DNA of 64,000 nucleotides from Bombyx mori (lineage: Eukaryota; Arthropoda; Insecta; Lepidoptera; Bombycidae), in the NCBI RefSeq assembly GCF_030269925.1, contig NC_085124.1:13268001-13332000 (forward strand), written 5' to 3'. A program made the position numbers and the translations under genes. Below are positions 38,301 through 53,300 of this stretch, one piece after another (position 1 is the stretch's first letter; the number at the start of each line of letters is the position of its first letter). The notes under the pieces were generated by a model. That model saw only the letters and a program-made list of their open reading frames with translations, had not been told where the DNA came from and ran no database searches.

Positions 38301-41300
38301 CAGCTGCGTGAACCCGACGTAGGCTTGTTCGAAGGCGCCGCGGTGCTTCGTCTGCGCCAACAGCGCGGTGAAGTGCTCCCCCGCGGCGAGCAGCTGGCGC
38401 GGGGAGAGGGAGCCGCCTCCGCCCCCCCCGCCCCCCTCGCCGCGCACGGTGAGCCGGGACGCCATGGTGCCCAGTAACAGCGACGCCTGAGCGAACACGG
38501 GCTGATTTATTTTATACTAGTGGTCTCCTAGTGGTCGAAATTCAATAATTAGTTGAAATTATAAGTTTGTACACTATTATGATTCTATTGTTAAAAACTT
38601 CTATACATCTATAATCACAGATTTCGCCAAGACTACAGTTTAGGCAAATATTAATAAAGACAAACAATATTACTCTATTCTCAATTTGACTACAGACTAT
38701 AAGCAATAAGAAAAGTTTGACAATAAGCAAATAGGTAGTATGCATGCGTGTGTGCGTCAAATACATGGTTAGTGTATGTAATGACTTTTTCATGCATAAT
38801 TTAAAAAAATATTAACATTTTGCACTACTTCACTATATTCTCTATAAGTATGGGAAATTTCGTACTCCTCCGTCCGGGCAATTTTCGTAAAAAGGGGTAC
38901 AAAGGTTTTGCTTCACGTATTAATATATAGATGTTTTAAACGTTCTAAACAGACCTTACTCTTTTCTCCGTAGATCTTGCAAATTATATGATACCAAGTT
39001 CTCTAATGCTGACATTTTTTGCTTGTCAGTTGTAGCTTATAGAAATGCTATTTTGGAATATTTATAAGGTGATTTTTTTAAGTTAATGTACATAATAATA
39101 TGTACGTATTGTTTTTTGTGCAAACTTAAATTTCTAAATCTCTCTTTTTTTTCTTCCTTTGTTCACTTTCTACTTTTATTTAATTTTGATGGCAGAAACA
39201 TGTTGGGTTATTGTTTTACGTTTTTGAAGTGAAAATTTCTTTAGAATCGTTGTGATTTCAAACCGGATGCAACGGAAAAAACGACAGGTAAGAGACACAA
39301 ATACAAAAATGTGTAGGATGAATGAGACAGAAATATACATACTATTTAATACAGCGCCATCTGTGAGATTTTTTAATACTAACGTGTGTATGAAAGCTCT
39401 TGTAGTGAATTTTAATTTAGGATTATACGTGAAATTAAAATATCAATTCACAGAGGGCGCTACCTTACAATTATTTACTAATGACAAAATTTTACATATA
39501 CTTAAGACGCTTAGGATAATTGTATTTTAATTTTGGAAGGTTTCACTTCTACCACGTGTGAATTGCACACATTTTAATTTTTTTTAAATATTATATGTTT
39601 GTATTGTACTGTTGTTGTTCCCAAATAAATAAATGTTTAACAAGAAGAAGAAAATATGCATCTAGTAATATTTCACAATTTTTTTTGTCATTGCTAAACT
39701 TGTGTACAATGCTTGTAGCAGATCTTCCAGAACCTACCAATTGCAAATAGGTATGCTCAAATTATATGACCAATTAGAACACCATTACTTTTTTAATATA
39801 GACAAGTAGAGAGGGCAGTCGCGCGGCGTCGTACCTCCTTCACCGACCTCCAGGCACAGAGTAGCACCATCTGCGCCGTGACGTGTCCCCCGCCGCCCGG
39901 CGCTGCCCCCCTGCAACGACAACGACAGTGAGCGGACGCCGCGACCGGAGGAGCCCCCCCCGCGCCCGGCACTCACCCGCCGTCCCCCTGCTCCGTCACC
40001 ACGGCCCCCGACATGTCCATCGGTAGGTGGCCTATGATATACAAACAAAACATTATTTTTAATACGTTAACTATTGTGACTTAATGGCATTGGATAAGAC
40101 GCATTCTACGGCGCAGCGGAGACAACGTAGCATCAATCGCATTTGAGTGGCAACCGCTTGGCAGGAGAAGACCTGGTCGCCCTGTACTCACTTGGCGACG
40201 CACCGTGGAGAGTGAGATGAGGACTGCCGGGATCATCTGGAGTGATGTCAAGGAGCAAGCGCAAGACAGGGTCAATTGGAGACAACTTGTGAGGGCCCTA
40301 TGTACCAGCGGGGTACCCTAGGACTACAACAACAACAACTATTGTGACTAAAATAAAACGAATGGTTGACGAGTGCTCATGGTCGGCAGCAGCGGATTTG
40401 GTCCCGGCGGCAGTATTCACTTTGTGACATATATGCGCTTTACCGACCCGTTCACACACGTGTGTTAAGTGTAAAAAGACTTTTTTTTAAAAGGGCTTAT
40501 AAAAATATTGTCATTGCCAAGCTACGGACATTGACAATGTCAGGACAGTATCGACTTGATTGTTGACAGTAGACGTCGTACGCACCTTCCGGCGATGAGT
40601 TGTTGACGACGCAGGCCACGGCCTCGCTCGCTTCGAAGCAAATGTTGATGATGTCACCCATCAACAACCGCCACCTCTCGTCCTCCGATATCGCTCTGAA
40701 ACATCTCTTGGTCATGGTGACGACAAATGGACGGTGAAGGTGCTTGCTGCACCGACGGTCCCAATGAATGAATGAATATTTTGAATGAATGAATGAATGA
40801 TTTACATTATGTCAGACAACAACCAGTGCATATGTGTACACAGTACCATTGAAACATACTTAAAAATACCAAAATCAATCAATTAAAAAAGATACATTTA
40901 TTAAACATAATTATCAGTTGAATACATTTAAAATATTCAATTCAACTGATACTTACTTCGAACTAACCATTATTATTGTTATTATTTAGTCCGCTAGTGA
41001 ACCATGGTACAGTGGTTCAAGTATCGACAGTCATAACTAGAGGTCGGAGTAGGTAGATTGATTGATGTCGTTGACGTCAAACGTAGAGGATAATATGGAT
41101 ATGCCTCCAAAATACCGGAACTTCATTTTTATTGTGATATTTGTTCTGGAATTTTAAAATTAGCATGAATCTGTGTTTAATTTGAAAACCGTATTAATAA
41201 TATTAATCTACTAATCTACTAATATACTAATCTAGTGAAAGAAATCAGTATCTTATTTTATACAAAAACACCTTGGAATAGTTACACCGTATTTTGTCCC

Positions 41301-44300
41301 TTTCTGTTGAATTAGAAATGACGCTTGTCAGTATGAGACAAAACTTAGACAGGGCTTTTTTTTACTTTATCTCATCAAATATAGAAATTGTATCCGATGA
41401 GAACTAAAAAGATTTTTTGTTAAATTTTAAAAATAATCATTATAGATAAAATGGCATGTCCATATTACAATATCTTGACGCAAGTATGTATATAAAATCA
41501 ATCTACCTACTCCGACCACTGGTCATAGCGGTCTGTTAATGCCTTCTGAAAACGCCTGCTTTGAAAAAGTCGTTAACGAGATTCGAGTGTCTTTCTATTA
41601 ACTTGTGTTCTGCCACCCGCTTCAGAGAGGACGTCAGCACGGCAGGGGGTACAGTACTCACTGGGGGTCGAGCGCGGTGAGCAGGTGCCGCAGACAGCGC
41701 AGCGCGCCGTAGGGGGGCCGCCGCGACCCCGCCCGCACCCCGCGCGCGCACCCCGCCACCCGCGCCCGCGCCTCCCGCGCCACGCCCTGCACCAGCGCGA
41801 ACGTCACCGGCTCCGGACCGCGGCTGAGAGACAACATATAGCACTGAGTTTGTTCCCATTTCAAAACGATATATTTTCCCATTTTTTTATGACCAGGTAA
41901 CTAAAAGCTTTAGGTGAAGTCTTATTTTAATTTTAATTTATTGAAAACTTTTTTATAAGAAAAATGATATTATGAAATGAAATGAAGTTGATTAATATGA
42001 AACAAGGCATGAAATGAAATGAGTTAATATGGGATGAAAGATAGTCTCAGTAAAATGGTGGTCTTGAGACTTTTCAGTGGAATTTTTGGAGAATCCCGAG
42101 AAGTTACGTTCAGCAGTTTTGTTTCATTTTCCCACATTTGTGCACTTTCACAGATACTAAACAGTTAATAAACAACCGTTATTACAAATTGAAACCTGAA
42201 GAGACACTAAATAGACAAAATAATACAAATCACACAACTTCACTCCGCACTTTCCGCCAAAAAAATCTTTATTATAGTCGAATTTCGGCTACTGCGGAAC
42301 CATGAGCTATATTATAACAAAAATGAAATTCGACTTACAAAGTTTCATCTTGAACTATATTTTCGGGTAATTTCTTCCTCAGTAGATCCATCTTGTAGGC
42401 CGCCGACACACAGTCCGTCGGCTTCGGCGAGGAGGCCTGAGCCAATATGTCGGATAGTTTCAAACTTGTGGAGTAGCTGTTGTCCTGGAATATCAAATAA
42501 AATAACATATCCTGGGGTTTTTTTATTTATTGCCCTTATAGGCAGACGAGCATACGGCCCACCTGATGGTGAGTGATTACCGTCGCCCATGGACTTCAGC
42601 AATGCAAGGGGCAGAGCCAAGCTGCTGCCTACCAAAACCTATTTTCTAAAAGTCTCTGAGATACCATTTCGCGTCCACTTGCGAATTTTCATATAACATA
42701 TGCACTGCGCCTTGATCTACTGTAAGATATATTCACCTTTAATATCTCTGGAGGACACTTCTCTAATATACTCAGAGCCATTGCTTTGTTACTCTCGTAG
42801 CTGTCGTCCAAATGTAGTAACAGTTTCTCCACGAACTCGGGATCCCATGACCTGGATGAAACATTGGAATATTCACATAAGGAATGTTTGTATTGAGCCT
42901 TGTTGATAACTTAATAGCATACTACTATAATTATACTGACTATAATTAATTGAAATTATAAGCCTGTACACTATTATGACTCTATTGTCAAAGACTATTA
43001 TATACTATACTTTACTTATGTAATCACAGATTGCGCCAAGACTTTACACTTTAGACAAATATTATTAGAGAGAAACAATATTTAACCTATTCTCAATTTG
43101 ACTACAGACTATAAGCAATAAGAAAATTTTGTGTGAAAAGTGTGTGCATGCGTGTGTGTGTCAAATATATCGTAGTGTGTGTATTTTTTTTATTGATTAT
43201 AGTTTTATGCCTAATTAAAAAAAATTTAACATTCTGCCATCCTCTATATTCTCTATATGTGTGGGAAATTTCATACTCCTCCGTCCGCGCAATTTTCGTA
43301 AAAAGGGGTGCAAAGATTTTGCTTCACGTATTAATATATAGATTATTGTATTATTGGGATTACGTGAGTAAACGTTTAAAGTCAATCAAGAAACCTGGGA
43401 CAGTCTGCTGGATACACGGCGTCGGCCCAGACGAGGATCTGCAGCGCGACGCAGCGGCGGCTGTAGTTGGCGCCGGGCAGGAGGCTGCGGCCGCAGAGCT
43501 GCGTCAGCTCGGGCAGGAAGGCGGCGTAGTGGGCGCAAAGCGCGTGGCGCCGTCGCCGCAGCGCGCCGTAGCTGTCCCCCAGCCGCTTCATGAACTGTCG
43601 GTATAGGGTCGTGCTTGTCAAACCTCAATTCAAATCGCTCCCAAAAAGGACCAAGTTTAACAGCTTTTTTTAAAGATTTTATGGGCTGGTAATGAGACCT
43701 TTAAGACAAGTCTTATATCTTTTTCTTATATTTTGTTACTAACGACCCGCCCTCGCTTCGCTTAGGGAACTGTAATTTATTATTGATAACAGTATTTCTC
43801 CACTATTTAATGGATGTTATAATATTATACATATAAACCTTGCTCTTCAATCACTCTATCTATTAAAAAAAAACTGCATCAAAATCCGTTGCTTAATTTT
43901 AATGATTTAAGCATACATATGGATATAGGGACAGAGAAAGCGACTTTGTTTTATACTATGTAGTGATAATATGAAAAATGAAGGAAGGAAGGAAGGTAGA
44001 GAGGCGGCCCCAGAGCAACTTAGCGTCGCTCGGTGGAGCAGGAGCTAGGCGTCTTGGGCATGACGTGGGAGGAGCTAGAACAGACTGCCCAAGACCGATG
44101 TAAATGGAAGGATTTGACTCGATTCCTACACCCCAGCAGAGGGTAATAGGAAAGAATGATGATGATAATGAAAAATAAAGTGAGCTTTGTGAAACAAGTT
44201 TAGATAGAATGAAATAAATTCTCACTAAAACGGTAGTTATTTACTGTAACTGTTCCGGTGGACTTTTTGGAAGTACCCGAGAAGCTACGTTCAGGGGATT

Positions 44301-47300
44301 TGTTTCATTTTCCAACACTTGTGCCCCTTCACAGATGTTGAAACATTTATTAAGTCAACGATATTGGCTGTGCTATGAAACATAATAAATAATAGTTTAA
44401 AAAAACTAACAAAACACGCTTTTATAGAAAATTCAACTAAAAAATAGAAAATAAAACTATTCTTTTTTATTTTTTAGTTGAATTTCAATTAGTATTTCAA
44501 TATATTTTTTGAAATATTGAATTGTCTTCGGCCCTTAATAAGTATACCAAATTTCGAGTTAATCCGACGTTTTGAAGGGGTCCAAAATCATGTTCAAAGA
44601 TTCCGTTACATACTAACATACATACGTCTGAAGCTAATAAAAGCGTATTAAAAAGGACCTACTTTCTTCATGACCGATAGGGTGAGCTGCCGGAAGCTCG
44701 GCGCCTGCGCGTTGATGTTGTACTTGAGGTAGTGCAGGACGAACGACAGCTCCTCAGGGGTGAACGGTTCCGTCGACTTCGGAGACTCCACCACCAGGGA
44801 CAGAGACAGGATCCGGGTCTGGTAATAATATCACGGGTATTAACCGTAATTTAAACGAATCAATCAATTTTAACACTGACATTCACCTGGAGTGAGATGA
44901 GACTTTTGTGAAGTGTAGACTCCAATAAATATAAAAAATTGCTATTATCTGTGGCACAATATCTCTTGTTTATGTAAAATATCTATGATTGTAATGATTG
45001 CGGATACAAAATAATAAAAAGAACAACGTGATTTTTTTCTCCACCGAGTTTTATTAAATTTTATCATCACAAACATTCTACAAGCCCATAACTAATCACA
45101 ACTTTACATTCATTCTCATGCCCTTCTCCCAGTCACCTGGGGTTAGCATAACATGTTTTCTCCTTCCATACTCCTCTATCATATACCATTTCTTCGCTCA
45201 CTCCCCTCATACACATATCGTCTTTCACGCAATCCATCTATTTCTTCTTAGGTCTACCTCTTCCTCTAAATCCTTCCATATTCACAGTTAACATTTTCTT
45301 ACCAACCTCATTTTCATTTTGTCTCATCACATGTCCATACCATCCCAAACGTGCACTTCTCAGCTTCTCTGTAACAGGTGCCACTTTCAGACTTCCTTTC
45401 GGACTTCAGATTCGCATCTCTGCTGCATGCAATCGCTTTTTATCCGCCACTTTAGTCGTCTAACAAGCTGATCCATACAATACGACGGGCCTTATTAAAG
45501 TCTTCATATCTTCCCTTTTAGAGAAGAAGACTTTTGAAAAAAAAACCGGATTTTCAAAATCAGTCCAAAAATAAAGTAGAGTTTAACTAACGTACTCAAC
45601 AAATGTACACAGCTGTTGTGGCTGGTAGCCGTCACAGAACACAAGATATCTTACAGATGCCTGAATCTCGCTTACGACATTATCAAGATAAGCTTGCACA
45701 ACAAGTTCCGAACAACTAGGGTAAAACCTGGATAGATGCCGCAGCGGGATAGATGCCTCATATTCTAAAAACCTAACTTCCCGCACTCGTGACAAAAAAT
45801 TAATTGAATAAGTAGGAACCACAGTCACCCTATATCTTATGTACCATTTGACAATCGCTTGGTGACGAAGTGTTTTCCTCGTGCATCAAATTTTCTCCGC
45901 GCGAAATTTCCCGAACACGTAAAAGATTTAAAGGTTAGTATTTAGCGTGGTATAACTTTATAATTAGTGTAAAATTCCATTATATTTTTTACTACGTGAA
46001 TATATTGGTTTATTGAGTCTGCATCTAGGTGTAAATAAATGCTATTATGCTTATAATTTATTTACAAAAAAATTGGGCATCTATCCTTATCATAAAGGAT
46101 AGTTGCCCTGATTTTTTGGGGTATAGGTGCCCTTAGGGGCAATCTATCCCTCCATACTCTGCTATTTCAGAATACAGCAGAAATATGCCACGAAAACATA
46201 AAACACAAACAAATGGTTTACAGTTCAAGCAGCGAAGATGAAGACAATCCACTTAACTATAAAATGAAAGGAAATAAAACTATAGATTGGCCCCTAAAGA
46301 AATCTAAGGGATAACTAAGGGATACCTAAAACGCACGTAAAAATATCTGCATTGAATGTTTTGAAAACTATAAAAATACGAATTCGCAATCTGACTGGAT
46401 TCAATGTTTAATGTTTCAGAACTAGCTTCATGAAACGTGTTTTTCAGAAATGATGTCGAAGATGTGGAAAATTAAAAGCACTATCCAGTTTAACTTCATA
46501 TGGACAAAATAAAGATACCTTTATTGTGTTATTTTAATATAAAAAAATATGATTTTGCAATGTACACATTGGCACTTAATGTGAATATTTTATAATCAAT
46601 TAAGAATTTATATTTTTGTTGAATAAATATTTGTAAAATTTTATTTAATAAAAAAATATGATAATGCATGTTGAAACTTAAAATTTTGTAGTTTAGTAAA
46701 CAAACGCTTTAAAAATTTAATTATGACCATTTGTGTGATATGAGAATTATCTTCTAATTATAAACATTAAAAATACAAAATAAAAAAAATAAAAATACTA
46801 AATATTTTGTATTATTATGACCCATGTTTCTTGGAGACAATTGCTTTAGGAATAGAACTTTTTAATATTTGTTTTTTTCGTTTACACGGTATAAAGGGAA
46901 ACTATCCTGCACTGCAGGCATCTATCCTGCTCAGTATTTTCTTGGTGGGGCAACTATCCATACAGGTAGGCATCTATCCTCCAAAAAAAGGTTCTACGAA
47001 AAACGAATTTCTGCAAAATCTGTATTTGACAAGTTAAAAAAAATGTATACTAATTAAACATAGAGGACTGAGCTAACTACATTAATAGAAATTATTCGTA
47101 TAAAATCAATATTTTTAAAATTACATGACTATTTCAAAAAGTGGGGCATCTATCTCGGCTTTACCCTACATTCGGAGCGTCGGTCTACCGAGCAATATCA
47201 CCCGGTCGGTGGAAGACCTTCGCTTCTTCGTTATTCCCACACAATTAAACATACAACCTTTTTTGACGTTGGTTAAAATCGTTGCGTTATGCGAGGACGC

Positions 47301-50300
47301 CATTTATTGAAGTGAAACTTCTAATACAACTTCCAACAAGGTTGCGTTAAACGTTTAACGCTCCTGGGGAGAGGGAATAGAAAGAGACAGAGCGAGAGTG
47401 AATGCGTGGCACTCGAGTGAATGCGTGTCACTCGAGCGCATGCGCGTAGTATACCTGTTACAGGCCAGCGCGAGCGTTAGCAACGAGTAGTGTCCAATAT
47501 TTTAATGAAATATTTAAAAACTTAATTATATATATTTATTTTTCTATCTGCAATTTAAAATATATATAATATAAATGTTGAAGATGTCGCATCTCTTATA
47601 CACGGCATTCCCTATTACAACAACAATTTGATTTAAGGATGAAAAATTAAGAAAATCACCTGTCAATACTACACATGCCCACTGAGTTTCTCGCCGGATC
47701 TTTTCAGTGGGTCGCGTTTTCGATCCGGTGGTAGGTTCTGCGAAGCACTGCTCATGCTAGGGCCAGCGTTAGCAACACTCCGGTTCGAGCCCCGTGAGCT
47801 CACCTACACCTTAGGGTGAAACTGAAATAGCCTCTCAAGGCTATCAGCACAAGTTAAAAAAAAAACTACACGTCGAAAAAGAAGTTTCACTTCATTCACG
47901 TGCACCAAGTTGCACGTTTTTTCTGTATACTATAAGTAGACGGCACTATACAGTACCTCGTCTGCGGCGCTGACTGCGGCGCGCTCCAGCAGCGGGTAGG
48001 GGGCGGCCCCCCTCCAGCGGTCGCTGCCCCCCACCCCGCCCCCCGCGCCCCGCGCCGCGCTCAGCAACATCAGCACACACTTCAGGTCCTTACTCGAATT
48101 TTCAGACTCCTCGATGTACGGTATACTGTAATGCAGCGGTCGGCGAACTTTTTTAATTATTACCCTAAAATATTTTTGTGTAAGTTGATAATATCCCATG
48201 GCGAAGAAAAAAATAAAACGAAATCGCTTCTTTTCTTCTTTCATATTATAGGCCCCATGATAATTTTGAAAAGAAAATATTATTTTTTCGTTTCGTTTCA
48301 TTTCGTTTCATCGAGTTTGAAATCACAACGATTCTAAAGAAGTTTCAATTCAATAATAATATATACTTTTTACTCACAAAAAATTCATTTTTCCCCCCCA
48401 AAATTTCATTTTACCCCATTTGGGGTAATTTACCCCGGTTCCCCGACCTCTGCTGTAATGAGACACGCAGACCGGACAACGATACGGTTACGTTAAAACA
48501 AATATTACATTTGAATTAGTGACCTATCATTTATGGTAACACAATTTAGTTTTTAAATTTTTAATTTTAATCTTTTTTTAATTTAACAAATTGCCTTACA
48601 ATCGTCATATATTTGATACACAGAAATAGATCAACATTTCAATTTATTACAATTCAAAATCGCGTAGCACGAAGCGTAATTGTTCATGAGGGTAGCGACA
48701 AATTTAAACTCACATGTAATTCATGAGGTTCTCATCTAGCTTGATCGCTTTAGCCAGCAGGCCCTCCAGGATATTCAAGATCGCGGAATCCGTGTCGTTG
48801 TTGGAAGCGTAGCTCAATATCGGCCGGACCCAGTGCTCGTGCAGGTCGCAGGTCGTCGACCCCTGCGCGTGTTTCTGCAGGAGACTCTCCAATGCTATCG
48901 TGGCCTGTTCAATTAATAACAATTTTAATATTTTAATAGTATATAATAATTTTGTCATGTCGACTATAAAAACGTTACAAGGACGACATTAAACACCTTG
49001 GGCCTATGAGTGTCCCTTTGGAGTTCCAAATTTCACCAGGTCCCTCACAACCCACGCTAGATATTATAATAATATGTCAAATAAAAAAAATGTATTTTCT
49101 AGTAATAAAAAAAAAAAAAATTTCCTTTTGAAATGAGAGTTGAGAGTTCGGACTTTAAAGTTATACAGTTTTCGGTTTTCTGCGTCGGTATCGTTACGAG
49201 CGAGTACTCACGCTGGCCCGGATCGCCTGCGAGCCGAGAGCGTTCACCGTGTCGGGTATGACGCCGCTCAGTCGGGCCATGACGCCGTCCGCTCCGAGCT
49301 CAGCAATGAGTGACGTCAGACACAGGTAGAAACTCTTTCTGTCCCTGTCCACAGACTTGATGGCTTCGATCAGATTCGCTAGGGCTTTTGTGTTACCTGG
49401 AACAATGTTTTTTATTGTACGATCAGGCGAGCTCACGGTCTTCATGATGTTAGGAGTCTATAAGTATCACAATTAGGATCCCATTGTCTACGTAGAGACA
49501 TTTGTGATTTAAGGGATAACGCGCCAGATATCGCGTCCTTCAGCGATGCGACCGTGCCGATCCGAAAATCCTGCCAGTAGCAATCTACCTAGTCTTGCCA
49601 TAAATACTGAGACAAAGGAAAAAAAAATCTATTGCAAATAACATTTATTACTTTTACAGTGTGTTATTTTAATACATAAATATAAAACAATTTAAAGTAT
49701 AAAAAGCTTATTCGAAGTAGTCTCCATTGGCTGCAATACAGTCCTTTAAACGTTGAGGCCAGTTATCAATAGAAGCACGCACTCTTTCCATGGGAAAATT
49801 TTTCACTGCCAATCGTACGGATTATTTTAGGGACTCCAAATTATCATGGCGTTTAGAGCAAGCCGTACTCTCTAAAACTGACCATAAATCATAATAAAGC
49901 GGATTAAGATCAGGACTAGACGACGGCCAGTCTTCAGCTCTGATGAAGTCCGAAACGTTCGTTTCCAACCAATACTGCGTAGACCGAGCTTTATGATCTG
50001 GCGCCGAGTCTTGCTGGAAGGACCATTCTTGATTATTGAACATGGTGTTGTTAAGGGGCTTCACTATCTTCTCAAGAATGTTATCTTGATACACTTGTGC
50101 CGATGTTTTGATACTGTTTACGCATCAACTCCTCTTTCGCGAAGTCGGGAAAGACGGAGGCAGCGCGGCGCGGGAGGGGGCGGCAAACCGGCGGACCGGC
50201 GAGCTCCGCAGCGCGGACACAACAGACAACCACCTTCACTTCTGAACGGGACTCAACAGCTACAAGACGCGCAATTATGTACAATATTATTTTGCATTAA

Positions 50301-53300
50301 AACCAAAAAGAATTCAATAGTATTTGTAATTTAACGGCAGACATCACAAACCACCTAAGAAAACAAATCACAAAGGAAATACAGTCTGAAATTCACAATC
50401 AAGAACAGATACCTTTTTCACAAAAGTATGGCTCAGTCATTCCTTCATAGCTAATACCCCACCAAACCATCACTGAAGTAAGATAGTGCCCACTTTGCAC
50501 TCTGTCGACTAATTGGGAAGTTTCCTTAGAGTTTTGAGCATAAATACGGTCATTTTGTTTGTTAAAATGTTGCTCAATCAATCATATAAAAATGACAGAT
50601 TCCAAATTCAAATGTAATATTTTGTTTATTTTTAATTGTAACAGTATTTATGGCTTAGGGTGGGTGGGCTAAGTAATTCCACTTTCCAGTTTAAAGGGTG
50701 GGGGGGTCATTTTGTAGTACAATTGAAACTTCAAACTTGAAATTAGGTCTATAAGCATAATCGACAACCTTGTTTGTTCATCCTGACGGAATATTTAACG
50801 AGGCACGCCATGATCTGTGCGCTCAGGTGTCTGACGCTGTCCACGAAATGCTCCAGGTGCGACCAGGTGAACACAAATAGACTCTCCATCATTTCTTGTC
50901 CTAGTTCGTCACTATTAATCTTGTCTAACATTTTACTGATCTGCAACACTGTTCTAGTCACGCTTAAAGAGAACGATGATTCTGATGAGCTCCTGAAAAT
51001 TGTGAAATAAATTTAATCATTGATCCTACATGGTCATTCTTTGATGTAGATTCATTCAATCAGTTTTTACCATGTACCAATTTTATTTTTTGTTTGTTTT
51101 GGTTTTATAGTTTGCTTCTAAGATATTTTTTTCTCATAATGATACTTATTTCCCTATAATAAGTACTTTATTGTAAGAATTAACATGTTGACTTTCTACA
51201 AATTTATTTCCCAAATAAATAAATTAAGTAGTATTTGGCAAAAACTAGTAGGTAATTCCCTCATACTAAAGTTTTATTTATTTCAGTATTTGTATTGTAC
51301 TGTATGCATTTTCATATATTGTTTGAATGCTCAGTGTTTATGGAAATGTACTCCATTTAACACATGTAGTGCGACAAAAAGCTGTATCTCATACCACAGA
51401 ACTTTGTGAGTGGTAGCAATGTGTAGGTTGTGTTACTGTATTGAGGGTTTTATTCCTATACAATGCTGAATGATTACTATGCACTCAAAGGCTGCCATTC
51501 ATATTAAAACCGGTGAAGGCTTCAAGGTAACATAACACAGCCAGAAACAGCCTTTTTGTGAGTCTCAAGTGCCAAAATAAATCATACCTTTCTCCAATCA
51601 GCAAAACACTGTTAATTAATTGTATGATTGCAGGTGTATTATCTACAATCTGCTTCTCCAAGTCTTCAGGACTCACAACTGTAGCTATTGCCGAATATAG
51701 TGCTAGTTGGGAAGCTTCATCACTTAACAACTCACTGAGGTTAACATCCGATATGACCGGATGAATTATCTGTAAATAAAATATGTTATTGTATGGTATA
51801 ATGGTAGTGCAAGGAGCATTTTAGTTTGTTCCAATATGTACTGTATTCATAATGTTCTTGAGAGCAGGTTGCTACTGACTGGCTGTCAACCGTGAACTCT
51901 GTTGCATAAAACCTTCATTTTATTTTACAGGGTATAACAAGATTGTGTCAAAGTCATAATGGTAATATTCTAAACAGAAGTGTAATATGTTATGTTTCAA
52001 AGTATACCTCTTATTCCCAACAAAAATAATACAAATCTTTTTAACCTGCAGCCAAGAATCTGGTCCATTTTCCAAACAGTGTAGTGACAGGAACAATATT
52101 CCACATACTGATTTAGTGTCCATAGGCACTTCATCGTCAAAGAGTAATTGTTTGATAAACAATCTTGTTGTGCTAAACTTAGTTACGATGATTTCAGATT
52201 CTGAATCTGTTTTCTGTACAATGTGCAGCAATAATCGTAGAGCTAAGTGAGTCAGGTTGTGTATTTCATTCTTTTCTGTTGGTGATAACGGAGTCTCTCT
52301 AAAAATGAAAACATCTTGCTTAAATATCATGTTCTAATATGTTACATTTGAATTTTATAACACAATGTTATTCCTTTATGCTGGAAGTCATTTGAGAACG
52401 TACAGAGCGGTGAAAGGCTATTTGGTTTAAGCGACATATTTGCAATTTTGCAGTAGAGCCATTTAAGGTTTAAAATTTAAAATTTCAGGACAAAAAACTT
52501 CAGCTATTTGAATGGGGTAAACTTAATTGAAGTTCAATTAACAACACTAATATTTTGTTGCTAATACCAAATAAAACGGACCTTTAATTACAAAGATAAA
52601 AATCGCATATTAAGTGAAATGTCTCTTAAATGCCTTTCACCCCTCGATATGTCAAGTATGTATTTCCTTAGAAAAATTGGTGACTACTTGTAATTTGAGC
52701 ACCAACATAATTGCATCACTCTTAGAAGTTTTTAATTGAATCTTATATAAATAAAATAAACCTGAGAGACTTCACACAATACTGCAAGCATCCATTAAAA
52801 TAATCTATTAAATGCATCTCAACCAATTTCACAGCATTTGCTCCAGCCGGAAAATTTTCAATGCAAGTAGATATTCTCAATACTGTGGTTTCATAATTTT
52901 TATATTCAGTATGTTCGTGTCTCGTTATAGATATTATTTCTTTTGCTAATGTCTCTGTAAATGGTTGCTGTAGTTTCGTTTGTTTTGTTATTTGCCTGTA
53001 AGGACAAAATAGATAAATAATAGTATTGATATCTATAAGTAGCTATATGACAGGATGGGACTACTTCCTATAATGAAGAACAACAACAGAGATCAATTTC
53101 TGTTTATTGTACTAATGAAACCGCACAGGAATTTTGGTGCCTTTGTTTTGATAAAAAAATTTGGCATTTAAATCAGTCATTAAATATTTTATAAATAATA
53201 AATATACTTTAGTTAAAAATTTTGGAATTAATTTTGATGTGCTCAGTTTTGTATTATCTCCTCAATATTTAAGGTAAAAATTTAAGAATATTCATAGATA

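Larger units (their letters stand above)
43665..44345 (-). mobile_element. Reversed family A copy split by two insertions
   Basis: The 3' part (ATTTTATGGGCTGGTAATGA) and 5' part (GTGGACTTTTTGGAAGTACC, to 44345) of one family A unit are separated by a CTAGC-type repeat (43735-43970) and a LINE C-terminal fragment (43990-44165; MTWEELEQTAQDRCKWKDLT). Confidence 0.55.

Noticed and set aside
45583..45828. Minus-strand 81-codon frame in THADA intron 9, looking like an extra exon
   Set aside because: Exon 9 joins exon 10 directly in phase 0 and matches the family there; this frame runs into the transposon end at 45719.
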